Shown in pieces: positions 41,921 through 52,824 of a DNA stretch of 64,000 nt. The stretch is from assembly GCA_977006965.1 (NCBI GenBank), contig OZ345361.1:930001-994000 (forward strand), in the 5' to 3' direction. Origin of the DNA: Phymatolithon calcareum (Eukaryota; Rhodophyta; Florideophyceae; Hapalidiales). Each line of letters starts with the position of its first letter. The stretch's first letter is position 1. The notes under the pieces were generated by a model, which ran no database searches, was not told the origin of the DNA, and worked only from the letters and a program-made list of their open reading frames with translations. The translations under genes and the position numbers were made by a program.

Positions 41921-42376
41921 CTATCTTGCGTGCGAGGGAAGTAAGGCGAGTTTCTTCGCGGCTTCTATCTCCACGAGCGTTAGGCGGTGAGCGCCGTCCG
42001 GATTGTAGAAAGGGCTCACGACGTCCGTGTCTCTTGGCAGCATTTCAGCCAACACGCGAAACACCGATCTCTCTGACTTGACGGTGAGCATGTTCCCGAG
42101 GTCGCGACAGCAGCGCTCTGATTCGTAGTCCGAAGGTTTCTCGTCGTACTTGAAGAAGGGCAAGTGCCAGTTGCCATCGCGCCAAACTGTTAGGAGCTTA
42201 CAAGGCGTTTCAGTGAGAATCACATGCACCGCAGTTCCGGCAGACGGTCTCCTGTTAGAAAAAATTACTGTCATGCGGATCAATGAATGTGCCAGAATCC
42301 TGGGACCCACACTGGTGAGAAAGATCTGGCAGATTTCACGGAGGATCAAATAGCATCGTGACCGCATGTGATGCAT
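41921..42376 (-). CDS. Nudix-like N-terminal ORF abutting the APH-like kinase
   Basis: 151 codons from ATG 42376. It contains AVHVILTETPCKLLTVW and GNWHLPFFKYDE, resembling the first strands of a Nudix fold (W-x-LP), but without the GX5EX7REUXEEXGU box, so hydrolase activity is unlikely. The stop TAG (41921-41923) is followed at once by the kinase ATG, in frame. The disabled gene at 21902-23355 has the same domain order, so the ancestral product was probably one protein. Alternatives are stop readthrough, reinitiation, or early pseudogenisation. Confidence 0.4.
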   Translation of the reverse strand: MHHMRSRCYLILREICQIFLTSVGPRILAHSLIRMTVIFSNRRPSAGTAVHVILTETPCKLLTVWRDGNWHLPFFKYDEKPSDYESERCCRDLGNMLTVKSERSVFRVLAEMLPRDTDVVSPFYNPDGAHRLTLVEIEAAKKLALLPSHAR

Positions 42377-42619
42377 AAAGTACAAAACGAGTATCAAAAA
42401 TAAGCGAAAAAGTACTCCTTCAATTATTTTTGAGGATGACTGTGATCATGAATTGAAAAATAACCAAAAAATAGATTAGCCCGTTGAGAAACCCGGCTCG
42501 TGTCCAACATTGCTGTCCCATAGCCTGGATTAGGATCCTGTTCTTCCGATGTCATATCGACATGCCATCGGAAGACACCGTGGCTCGAACACAGCGACTG
42601 CGCGCACGGGGATTAGAGT

Positions 42620-43186
42620 TTTTTATTGCAATTCTCTTAGAGCCCCACAGTCGTACGAATATACAGGCAAGGCTTCCTCAGGTTTTTTTTATTGCAATTT
42701 TTTTTAAAGCCCCGCAGTCATACGAATATACGGGCAGGGCTTCCTCAGGTGCTGCCCTCGCTAGGGCGGCTCTACTCTTATGTCTGGCATTCTATCTGGG
42801 ACCCTAGCATGTGTTCGGTTGTTTTGATTGCTCTTCGTAACAGTTTCGAGGCGTCGCTTCTTCTTTCAGTACAGGTCTTCTTCATGCTGCATACTCTCGA
42901 TGATGCTTTTGCTGAAAAGCAAAAGGTCATCTAATGCCTTCTCAGTTGCCGCTCTGTCGTCTTCCTTGAGTTCAGGCTTCCTCAGGTGCTACCCTCACTA
43001 GGGCGGCTCTACTCTTATGTCTGGTATTCTATCTGAGCTCCTTGCATGTACTCGGTTGTTTTTGATAGCTCTTCGTAGTTTTCGAGACGTCGCTTCTTCT
43101 TTCAGAACAGGTCTTCTTCATTCTGCATACTCTCGATGATGCTTTTGCTGAAGAGCAAAATGTCATCTAGTGCCTTCTCAGTTGCC
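42620..43186 (-). mobile_element. LINE insertion of iterated 3' ends with 16-bp TSD
   Basis: GCACGGGGATTAGAGT occurs at 42604-42619 and 43187-43202. Between them, the LINE 3' end (A-rich tail, AAGCCCCGC-GTC-TACGAATAT, GCAGGGCTTCCTCAGG) is present as a short piece of about 63 bp, then a longer piece to about 42967, then a third piece starting inside the element at AGGCTTCCTCAGGTGCTACC. All have the same orientation. It looks like one integration event with template jumping, or successive insertions at one site. Confidence 0.8.
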
Positions 43187-43305
43187 GCACGGGGATTAGA
43201 GTGTACAGTATTGTAATAATGCTGCTTCGAAATCGCCGCGTTTAGAAACTCAAGTTCACTTACTGGCAGTAGCTGCGTTCAGGTCACGATCACATCCACC
43301 TTGAC

Positions 43306-43357
43306 TTCTTCCAGGATAGCGTGACAAGCGCGAGCTTGTCGCGCTATCCTGGAAGAA
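43306..43357. repeat. Hairpin, 24-bp arms
   Basis: TTCTTCCAGGATAGCGTGAC... pairs with its near-exact complement (one mismatch) around a 4-bp loop. No gene is adjacent. The stretch 43358-43680 is unassigned. Confidence 0.6.
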
Positions 43358-43679
43358 ATAATGCAGGCGTTGCAAACGAAAATTGCCGAAACTGGTACCA
43401 GGAAGCACAAAGAAAAAGGTATGTGTCAGACGTGCAGAGTACCCATAGTCTGTGAGCCCCTGGCCGTGCTGGCATGTCAGTGAAAATAATTTCGTATTAC
43501 CCTTTCAAATGATTTATATTCGATCCTCTATCGCGTTGACATCAAGCGTGGAGTTCAGTCAGAGCGTTAATGCCATCTTCCCTCCCCGATGAAATGAAGA
43601 GTTGTAGGCACAAGTACGATGCGATATTGTGTGCTCTAATGAAACAGTCATTTATGTTCATCCCATGAATAGCACCCAT

Positions 43680-44200
43680 ACGCATGTTCTCGCCGATAAG
43701 GCTTTCAACGGCTCAAAAGGCCCATGTCTGTCGTGGCAGGGCTCCACTGCGACTCTCTTCACAATACACTTGCTACTGTACCCTCAAGTCGATCCGTCGT
43801 TACCATGACAAATATACATTATCCGAGCAAGTCGAAGTATTGGTTTATTTTAAAGGTGGCTCGCTACCCAACTGGAGGTTAAATGGCACTTTGATTCCTC
43901 CTCTTTGCTCTCACTCCCACACCTTATTCTGCATAGTTGATGGTGATATTAATGGCCCTCGGACTTTCATTTCTTCTTCTTGTTGATCTTGTCTTGAGCA
44001 TCATTTGCTGTATCATTGCCGTACAACATTTTCCCAGTCGGCCAAGCACGTCTTCCAGATAAAAAAGCGGCAGCCACACACGGGAAGCTACTATGTTACT
44101 GTGACCCCAAATTTGCCCCGAGAATGGTGAGTTCGAATTCTCAAGTTCATGGCCAAAAGGATGGAAAACCGTCAACCATAGTTGCCAAACGCTGCTAATA
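43680..44200 (+). repeat. Repeat shared with the PWWP mosaic region
   Basis: 43850-43965 matches 14380-14500 (TTTTAAAGGTGGCT, CCAAACTGGA/CCCAACTGGA), and 43965-44060 resembles 14500-14610. It is a non-coding piece of the larger repeat unit in which PWWP fragments occur. The stretch 44201-45240 has no recognised gene, apart from an ALLALPTCTLEARLQL peptide (44480-44540) echoing 9140-9190. Confidence 0.5.
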
Positions 44201-45539
44201 CAAAAAGCGTTGGACGTACAACATTATCAAAGACAGGCCAGTTCCATTTATGACTAAGAATAATATTGGAGAAGATGTCCGCAAGTGATACTGTAGAACC
44301 TTTGATTCTAGTGGCCGCGCCGGTGCTGGCCGAGTGAAATTGGTGCAGATGTGCTATGAAAGTTGGAATCAAGAAGAAGATTTCCTTGGTCATTGTTGAT
44401 CGATCGTCGGTAGACGGTAGTCGGTAGTCGATCGTCGATGCCCCTGTTATTTTGCGTGGGATATATTGTTTACGTACCACCAAACTTGCGTGCAGCGCTG
44501 CTAGCTTTGCCAACATGTACACTGGAAGCACGGTTGCAGTTACCGAATACTTATTTTCCCAGTTGCCATACCGAAAAGCTCTTAAGCAACCCTAGGACCA
44601 CTCCGATTACTGAGCTTATTCCAGAACGAGCGTATGTAGATTGCGGGATTCTGTTTACAGAACTCCTCCGTCACTGGTCTGCAGTTGAAGGACATTTCCT
44701 GGCTTGCTTGCTGTGTGAAGCCACAAGAGTGCTCACGAGACGAATACCTATATCGTCCTGATCGCCTCTTCAATACCGGTGCTCCTCTCAATTGCCTATA
44801 GTGGAGGTGCTCCTCATGTGCGGACTGTACTTGTGCCGGATTCGAATTCCGTCTCGTTAGTGTTGCTGTCCTTTCTCGTTCCTCGTCCCCACAAGATTTA
44901 CCAGCCAATAGTCTATACATTCTCCGTCGCTTTCCGTGGGGCATGTTAGCTTGGTAAGCTATCTGACCTCCCCATACGGGTGTCCGCTTACCTGCCCATG
45001 GTGGGTCATCTTCAATCTAGTGTGTTGTCTCTGTTTAGTACTTAGGATCATCGACTAACAAGTATCATCCATCGACTGTCTACCACCAAGTATCTACGAT
45101 GGACTATCGATATCTATCAAGGATCAAGTAAACCTCTTCATTCAATCCCACAGATATGAGCTGTCGTTGCTGGACCACCGGTTCCACAGCGTAAGACCTC
45201 GTTCGCTAGCTGAGTTCCCTTGAGAAAGCTCTTGACGCTTTTCTGCTCAAATCAACGATCCGGATATGGACACCCAATACTGCTTTACTTGGTGGTCATC
45301 TCGGGATACTTGACTTGGGAAGTATTTCAAACATTTGCGGCAAGTATTTGTAGCCCAATCTTCCCTTGCCTGATAATTGAAAAACGCAGCCTTGTGTTTG
45401 TTTGCAGTGTGCACAGGTTTTGTCTTCACCTTCTGCTGCATCTTCCCTCGATTAACTTTTATGGCACCTATAAAGCGTGTTGGGCCGCCGAAATCATCAA
45501 CTGCCGGAATTCTTCTATTAAAATTGGAAAATCTACACA

Positions 45540-45810
45540 TTAAATGAACTCCACTTGGGTACTGGAAAGGAACTCTAGCGCCATAATGAAGAATCCTGAA
45601 CAGCGTTTTGGAAGACAAAGGTCGCGGGGCATCTATCTTGAATACGAATACGCTATTCATGGGCGCCGGTGTCATTGAGCCCTGCGACAGTCCAGGATTG
45701 ACACCTGATGCTTGTGCATACAGAAGACAAGACATATACAAACCGCCGGGACCGAATGCAAGCTCTGTGCCAACTGGGACCACCAAAGATGAGGAGACAT
45801 CATGAAGCAG
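45540..45810 (+). pseudogene. Fragment of repeat family H, second copy
   Basis: It reads VLEDKGRGASILNTNTLFMG and IEPCDSPGLTPDAC, homologous to 7625-8206 (-). An overlapping minus-strand ORF of 221 codons (45247-45912) is open but shows no conserved features and is probably a shadow. Confidence 0.4.
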
Positions 45811-45880
45811 AAAGGTTTGCCTTAAGCCTCGTAAGACACAAAAAGCGCCTTGACAAAAACAGAAGAGTACTCTGGAAGAC

Positions 45881-46390
45881 ATGAGGACAACGAAAGATAT
45901 TGAATATCTCAAGATTTATGAAGACGAGCAACAAGCACTTCAGAAAGCCCAGGATGGATCTGTCACGAAGAAGAGGAGTAGAGAAGAAATAATTAAGGTA
46001 TGGGAAAAGGAAGAAGAAGGCAGATCAATGAAGATTCCTACTGAAGGCAAGCTACCAGAGATCCTTTACATAAGAGAAAGAACAACACGTTTAAGATGCC
46101 TAAGGTTGACATTTAACAGAGCAGCCCTTTGGAGAAAATCAGTATTCGGTGCCTACTGTGGGATTACCGCGGTGATCGAACTAGTCGCCTTACAACGTAC
46201 TCTAGCGTCGTCGAAGATGACAGAAATTGAGTTTGAATGCAAGAGACTCACAGGAGCTCTTGTTGGGAGAGAAGTACCATTCAAGAACGTTTTGAGTATC
46301 CAGAAGACTTTAGCTTAGATAATATTGCAAGAGCTGCCCCGTTACTCCAAGGTGAGGCTTTGGGAGCTCTCAAAATAAAATAATCAAATA
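45881..46390 (+). mobile_element. Repeat family E with 145-codon ORF
   Basis: The longest open copy of this family: a charged N-terminus (EDEQQALQKAQDGS, KKRSREEIIKVWEKEE), then RLTFNRAALWRKSVFGAYCG and TAVIELVALQRTL, ending at 46318, followed by the shared 3' end (GGTGAGGCTTTGGGAGC, A-rich tail). At least eight partial copies occur here, all ending alike, which suggests a retroelement 3' end. The protein family is unknown to me. Confidence 0.65.
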
Positions 46391-46439
46391 TCCAAGAAAC
46401 CTAAAAAATTCTCTCATGTTGTAGAAAGATCTCCCGGTG

Positions 46440-47830
46440 CAGTGATTTGGTACTTCGAACAATCGCCTTGGAGACCACAACGGTGTTGACGAAAGCAACC
46501 GAGATAGTCTGATGACCGGTTCCGGTTCCGTCGGTGAGTGAATTATCACATCGTTCGCAGCACCCCTGTCCTGTGAGCGATGACGAGCTCGTTCGACTCC
46601 TTTGCATCTTTGAGAATTCCTTCAAGTACCTCTCAATCATCTCGAAATTTTTTCTTTAGAGCCTGCGATTGGCATCGGCGTCATCCATGCTTTCACGATA
46701 AAGAAAATAGTGGTCGTGTTAGGAACTTTCAAAAGATGCATCACCATCTTCTATACGTTTCCATGGTCAACACTTCAATCCATTCATCTCATCCGTCCAT
46801 CCCTTGTCACGGGAATTCAAGACTCTTGACTGTTCGATCCGAACCGTTCTTTTCGGATAATGGTTGACCGCGGTCTTCATCGAGGTTGTGTTGCTGTGCA
46901 CCGCACCCTTGCATATCCCGTTTTCCATCTCGTGCAGTTGCACATTTATGGCCGCAATTACTTGGTTCGTCGATTATCGCTTTCTTGCCCGCCGTACTTC
47001 TGTGCCCCTCCAGTGGTGCCACGGGGGTTTTCGAAACAATCAGTGCATCGCAAAGCGTACGGGGTGTTACAGCGGAGTGGATTCGTAGGCGCAATGTCAG
47101 AGTCGAGAAGGTGAAAGATTGATGATCTATCCATATGGGGCGGCAACCGTGGCGTTCAAGTTGCAATGCTTGGACAAAGATTGGTAATCACAAGCGCCGT
47201 TGGACAGTTACTCTCCACACGGGCGACGGCAGTGGCGTTCGCGTTACAATACGTGAAATCACACGAAAACGAGTGCAGGAATCCCCTGTCGCATTTCGAA
47301 AAGGTGAACTGTGGGCATGATTTTAGTCAGCGTGGTAGGACAGAGCAGTATCTCGGTTGTGCCGGTGGAGGGAGCTAGTCATAGAGGACTCAGTGAGTTC
47401 CTTCGAACAAGCGTTGTTGGATGGTGGGTACCGTCCACAGCGGGATCGGAGCGCGCCGGTTTTCTCTGCACTATTGCGAGCTGTAGCGATGCGTAGTCAA
47501 TTGCGCATCATATACGGGAGATGGCGTGTTATCCAAAAGAACAGCAGTTACTGCACGCCTCTCGCAGCCAACAAGGATGCGGATATACTCCAGACGGAGT
47601 GGAGTGGATGGGTCATCGTGAAACCTCCAACAGTCATATCGTCAATACGAGCTCAGGCCATTGGTGGCACCGAATGGTGTGCCGTAGAGTGGACTGGGAA
47701 GCACGGTATGGCTGACATCGCATGGGTGTCTGATCAGTCCATTGATACTCTGCTTCAACCAACTCCCGTGCTGAAGCGCGCCACTTCGTAATGCTAGTCG
47801 CACAGGGCATACAGTAGCCCTCATGCACAA
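46440..47830 (+). pseudogene. Decayed copy of repeat family D, second copy
   Basis: Homologous in protein pieces to 6290-7600 (-), for example RRTSVPLQWCH-CIAKRTG, AWTKIGNH and AANKDADILQTEWSGW. Many frame changes. Confidence 0.5.
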
Positions 47831-47838
47831 TAAGGAGA

Positions 47839-48000
47839 TGTGTACCGTAAGCCGGGATAACAAATGAAAGTAAAACGTAAGAGTACCAGGCCCGAGTGGG
47901 TACAATAGGACCCGAGGGCGGAGCCCGAGGGACTATTGTACCCACGAGGACCAGGTACGAGCACGTTTTACACATTTGTTATCCCGGCTTACGGTACACA
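47839..48000. mobile_element. 162-bp foldback element
   Basis: The outer 28 bp (starting TGTGTACCGTAAGCCGGGAT) are a perfect inverted repeat; inner arms contain further pairing (GTGGGTACAATAG with CTATTGTACCCAC) around a CCCGAGGGCGGAGCCCGAGGG centre. No coding capacity. Resembles a foldback or MITE-type element. A SINE starts 3 bp beyond its right end. Confidence 0.75.
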
Positions 48001-48002
48001 TA

Positions 48003-48310
48003 CGACTTGTTTTTGTTTGTTTGTTTGTTTATTGCATGATATTCGAGCTACGCTAAGGTAGCTCACATCTAGGGGGCCTCTAAGATGTTCATGAGCTGGA
48101 TCCATTCTGGGTACTCGCGTAACTGCTTCCCGCGAGTACTGCGGCACACCACTACACGGCGAAATCCGTGTGCCCTTCGCGGAACGTAATTCAATTCTTG
48201 TTTGGGACAGGACTCGAACCGGCGACCTCACATTCCTTCCTGTATCATACCGAAACATGCGCACAGGTGCGCGGAGGCAGTTTTACCACTATACCACAGG
48301 TGGGGATTTG
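48003..48310 (-). mobile_element. tRNA-derived SINE, copy 2
   Basis: A box at 48286-48296 (TGGTATAGTGG) and B box at 48210-48220 (GGTTCGAGTCC) on the minus strand; body as in copy 1; tail of AAAC repeats visible as (GTTT)n at 48008-48030. No clear TSD. Confidence 0.8.
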
Positions 48311-48814
48311 TTTTTGTACACGCGAGAAAACACGCCGTTTTGAAAAGTGCAAGTTTTGTTGCCAATGGAAGCTCCCACATAAAGTTCAAAAATGACTCTT
48401 TCACTGGACCACTACGAACCGAAACGATGGTAAAGCGGTCCATGCCCAGACTTCTCGTTTTCTGTTCATGTCTTCAAAATATTAGAAAAAAACTAACTTA
48501 TTTAGTTCTTACCTCTGCACAAAAATTAAGTGAGAAAAAACTTATTTTTTCCTCTTCCCCTTCTCAAATTCTTGAGAAAATCCATCTTATATTTCTCTCC
48601 TCTCCGAGGAATAATGTATTGATTTACAACTTATAAAATCCTCATCACATTAAAGTAAACAATCGAATTTAAGCTTCCAACTTATTTTTCCCGCATCAGG
48701 TTTTATAAGTTGAAGGTTGACCGGGTTGGGAAGATCATCTGGCCAATAGAACTGAGTTTTAATGAAAGTGATATGAGCGCTGAAAATGCTCAATTTCAGA
48801 TGAACTATTAAATA
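48311..48814. other. A/T-rich sequence without a gene
   Basis: Rich in A and T runs, particularly 48480-48660. No conserved ORF or RNA gene is seen. Confidence 0.5.
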
Positions 48815-50146
48815 TTGAGGAAATTCGCTGCATGGACCGAAAAAGTTGGCAAAATTCGCTAAATCGGCACCCCTTGCAATAACTACTACTCGTTATGATA
48901 CACAGAGCACTCCACAGAAATAAACTTATCAAAAAGATAATATTTATTTCATGCGCAACTCGCTATGCTTCAGCTCCTCGTCGCAAGTAGCATCTCCGTC
49001 ATCGCAGGCGGTGAGGTCAATTATCATGGACTGAGCCGCTTTGTCGATGTGTTTTCGCTTCACCTCAACAATATTGCGAATGTCCGGCCTGGCGTGTCTG
49101 CGAGAAGTGACCGTTGTTTCCGCACGAGGAGCCGTGACGGGACCTCATTTTGGACGGGAAGTAGGGCCTCTTGCGCTTGCGGTCCAGCTTAGCGACAAGG
49201 TCAAACGGACCAAATCATCCTGTACTAGCTGTTAACCAGTGACTGCAACACGAATGATGATGCCCTCGTGTTGCTTGGCCCACGTTATCAATAGCCATGC
49301 GTCCCACACCAGATCTTGTTTCACGGGTCGAATGCGGCTCGATGCTGCGCCAAGCGTCTAGAGCAGTACAAAAGTGCAATGACAACGTGGCTACATGGCC
49401 GCTGGTGCTCTTCAAAGTGGTGACAAGAGCATGTAGCGTGGTAGTCGCTGTTAACTACCACAGGGAATGCTGTCACTTGGCTGCTAACAACAAACCTCAG
49501 CATGTCACTTTCGATGACCTCCGGCTCCACAAGCAGCTTCTCCGCTCAGAGGATTTTTCCTAGTGCTTCTTGCAGCAGCAAGGCGTGAGGAACTTGCCTG
49601 TCGATATGCCTTGCCAATAGACGTGTTGTGGGCGATTAAGAGGTTGACAACGTTTTCTTACTCCAGGGCAGTCACCTACACTTAGCACGAGCTCCTTCTT
49701 CTCCATGAGTTCAGACGGTTCGGGCGAGAGCGTTGCGAGTTAGCTCAGCAATCGAATGCGACGAGGTGCAGAGAACTTTTCGTAGCGGATTAGTAGTGTA
49801 AAGATAAGGAAGCTGATTGAAGATATGGGTAGTCAAGGAGCATGGGCAATTGGTACACTCAGCAAAACCCTGAAGAAGCCTAAATGGACCCCTACCGAAG
49901 AGAATGAAGTGGCGCGAGCCATTGACGTGATATTATGCAATTCTAAATAAGATAACTGACAACTCTCGACGCTAAACGTGCCGACTTTCCTCAAGTTGGG
50001 ACACATGGTACCTTCTCAATAAATCCTCTTAACGTGTAATGATAAGCGGCTGTCTAGCTGAAATCATAACGAGTAGTAGTATTTGTAAGGGTGCCGATTT
50101 AGCGAATTTTACCACCTTTTTCGGTCCATGCAGCGAATTTCCTCAA
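48815..50146. mobile_element. Mutator-like DNA transposon remnant with long TIRs
   Basis: Two inverted arms, 48815-48899 and 50063-50146, match over about 84 bp with only a few differences (TTGAGGAAATTCGCTGCATG at the left end). Inside, on the minus strand at 49321-49530, is a SWIM zinc finger (CSCHHFEEHQRPCSH; CxCxnCxH), the C-terminal domain typical of MULE/FAR1 transposases. Stops follow soon after, and no DDE core is evident. No clear 9-bp TSD was found; the ends may extend slightly outward. Confidence 0.8.
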
Positions 50147-50229
50147 AAACAAATTGTAATAAATAGCTTCTCAACTGTCGAAAATAAATCAAATTGTGAA
50201 CTTTAACGTTAGGTCCCACATCGGCCAAT

Positions 50230-50580
50230 CATTGCGCGTTTGCATTCGGAGTTTCCATGCACGTATAAGATGCAGGACAACAACAGCGGGTAATAGGCGC
50301 CCCGTGCGCTGCGGCGGTTGAGAGGGCCACAATTCGACCCTGACTCCGGCACGGTGCGTTAATATGAACGCTACATTTGAATTCTGGGGGCGAAGACAGT
50401 TATAATTGACTCCATTCTGCATGAGAGATGCGGCAATTCAAATGATATTCGGGTTTTAATCGGAGCTTTCTGTGAGTTTCCTGTCGAGCTTAAGTCAAAT
50501 GTAAGTATTGACGCTATCGAGGAGCACGGCAAGGATCCGAAAGCTGGGTTGGAGTGTTATATGATTTAGGAGTAAAGGGA
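50230..50580 (+). pseudogene. Third, decayed copy of the STI1-like small gene
   Basis: 50330-50358 matches the end of exon 1 and the donor of 37254-37774 (FDPDSGT then GTGCGT). DAIEEHGKDPKAGLE near 50510-50560 matches exon 2. The start of exon 2 and the C-terminus are lost. Confidence 0.7.
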
Positions 50581-50879
50581 TATATCCCTTTCTCAACAAA
50601 CCACATATATGTAGTTTGTCTCTAGAAAGTGTTTCGTCCAGAGACAAGAGTTTGCTTCTAATACTGCCAGAACTGCTTGCTGTATTTGAAAAAAAATTGA
50701 AGCGCAGAAATGCCGATGGAACTTCTTCTCCTGTACACTCCTGGTTTTCTTTCTTGTGAGGCTGTCCGCTCCATTCCCATACCCCTATAGGACCAGGAAT
50801 TCACCGGTCTATTTGCTTAGTCTATGGTCGTTTTAGACATTACCAGCGGTTCTAAGTTCTAAGTGTGGTAGCACCAACA

Positions 50880-51233
50880 CAGTAGAATCTTAGGAAGGCT
50901 ACTGAGGGCTTTTAAATAAGCAACTAAACAGTTGCTTCAAAAAGAACCCAACGCAGAAGAACTTCTCCAGTGTCGCCGCGGTGTTTGCGATGTCGCCTCT
51001 CGTCAACGCGAACGCCACACCCTCGCCGGAGAAGCGCATTATTCTGGTTGGGTACACGGAGCATAAAATTGGCCATCAATTTTGGCGCGAAATTGATGGC
51101 CGATTTTATGCGCCGTGTCCCGCAAGTTGCGGGACAGTGAATGCATTGGAAATTGCAATGAGGATTGCCAGCGCAACCGATATTGCACGAGAGTTGCATT
51201 TGCGCCACGACTATCGTTGTGAGTAAAAGCCAG
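50880..51233 (+). pseudogene. Family E end fragment and family G copy with hairpins
   Basis: 50880-50930 is a short E-type 3' end. 50981-51226 is an 81-codon ORF (GHQFWREIDGRFYAPC, IARELHLRHDYR) homologous to 5330-5720 (-); the copy continues beyond the LINE at 52278-52320. It holds two adjacent palindromes: 51062-51110 (21-bp arms, one mismatch) and 51116-51136 (perfect, TGTCCCGCAA arms). Confidence 0.5.
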
Positions 51234-51244
51234 CGTCAATTTCA

Positions 51245-52266
51245 ATTTTTTATTGCAATTTTTTTAGAGCCCCGCAGTAATACGAATATACGGGCAGGGC
51301 TTCCTCAGGTGCTGCACTCGCTAGGGCGGCTCTACTCTTATGTCTGGCATTCTATCTGAGAACCTAGCATGTGTTCGGTTGTTTTGATTGCTCTTCGTAA
51401 CAGTTTCGAGGCGTCGCTTCTTCTTTCAGTACAGGTCTTCTTCATGCTGCATACTCTCGATGATGCTTTTGCTGAAGAGCAAAAGGTCATCTAATGCCTT
51501 CCCAGTTGCCGCTCTGTCGTCTTCCTTGAGTTCATAGGCTGACAAGTTGCGATCCAGGGTCTCCATGTGCTGTCTGACTTTGTTTCCGAATCTATCTGCC
51601 ATAAGTGTGGTAGACACTTGGGGAAATCTTCCAAAGGCGTACTGAACCGCCAGTTGCCTGTGTTTCAGTTGTGGAAATTTGAGTATTGCAGGGAGTTCTC
51701 TTGCCTTGTCGTACGGAATTTTCCTCTTTCTCTTTGATTCAAGGCTCTCTCCTTCCTTTGTCAGGAATGCTGATCGGAGTTCTTCTGCAGATTGGTTCGC
51801 TATTATGTGCTTCATTGCTTCATCAAACGGTGCTCTGGTTTCCATCGCTGTGATGTCGTTACTTGTGGCTTGAAGCTCTTCTGAATTTTTTCTCTCTGAT
51901 TTTGCACCAGAAACTTTTCTTTCTTCGCCATGGTCCTTCTCAGCATCTTGAAAGCTAGTATTTCCCGTCGATGGGAAGCAGCTTGGATTCGACATATTAG
52001 GCGAAGTCTGTCCGTCTTTCCTCGTGCCAGTGGCCCGAAGACTTGTCTGAAAAACGTTTGTTCAACTTCCTTGACCGCGCTCTGGACATTTTCTGTCCAC
52101 GGTGTTAAGTGCATAGCGTACTCCCAGCGTGGCTGGATTAATGCCTTGCATACTTGGATGCATTTATGTATGCCAATTCCCTTCTTGAATACCCCTAGTG
52201 CACGGAGCTCGTACAGAGCGATCCTAGCCTTCTTGAGGCGTTGCAACATCAGTGTATCTGTAACCC
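51245..52266 (-). mobile_element. 5'-truncated LINE with 11-bp TSD
   Basis: CGTCAATTTCA occurs at 51234-51244 and 52267-52277. The minus strand encodes the RT C-terminal region from GVTDTLMLQRL through LIQPRWEYAMHLTPW to ESMQHEEDLY, with a frame change near 51900-51995, then a 3' end with AGCCCCGC and AATTGCAATAAAAAATTG. It splits a family G copy. Confidence 0.88.
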
Positions 52267-52824
52267 CGTCAATTTCATTGTTTCATAAGTTGACTTTAGA
52301 ATTTTTAAAATCATTTCAAGTAGACTCAAACCGGCTCATGTCCAGATATTACTGTAAACTGTCCAGCAGAATATTTACACTTTTTTTTGAATTTGGAATT
52401 TATTAAACGCACTCAGTAACACTCACGAGACTGCAAGGGAGATGCGTTTCAGCAGCTACGTTGTAGCTTCGATCATATATTCAAATACTTGTAACCCGGG
52501 TTAACGTCGTAGCCCTGGCTGCAAAAACCCTCTCCCGTAAAAGGGCGGAGGGAAAAGCTTGGGGTCCACTGATCAGATTTCCTCAATTGGCGCTTTGTCT
52601 ATTCCATGTCGTCGTAAAAGGCGATCGTGAATAGGAGTAGCTTGTCTAGAGCTTTTTCAGTGATATTAATCTCCTCTTTGGTCAGTTAATATCTTCCGAG
52701 GTATTCTTCCAGGTTGCTCATGAGGATTGGTACAGTATCACCGAACTAGTCTGCGAGAAGTGATGTGCTCAATGGGGGGAACCGCCCGAATGCCCACTTT
52801 ACCGCTAATTGGCGGTGCCGTGTT

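Noticed and set aside
45247-45912. A 221-codon minus-strand gene
   Set aside because: It is opposite to a plus-strand stretch that has homology to 7625-8206; no independent support for the minus frame.
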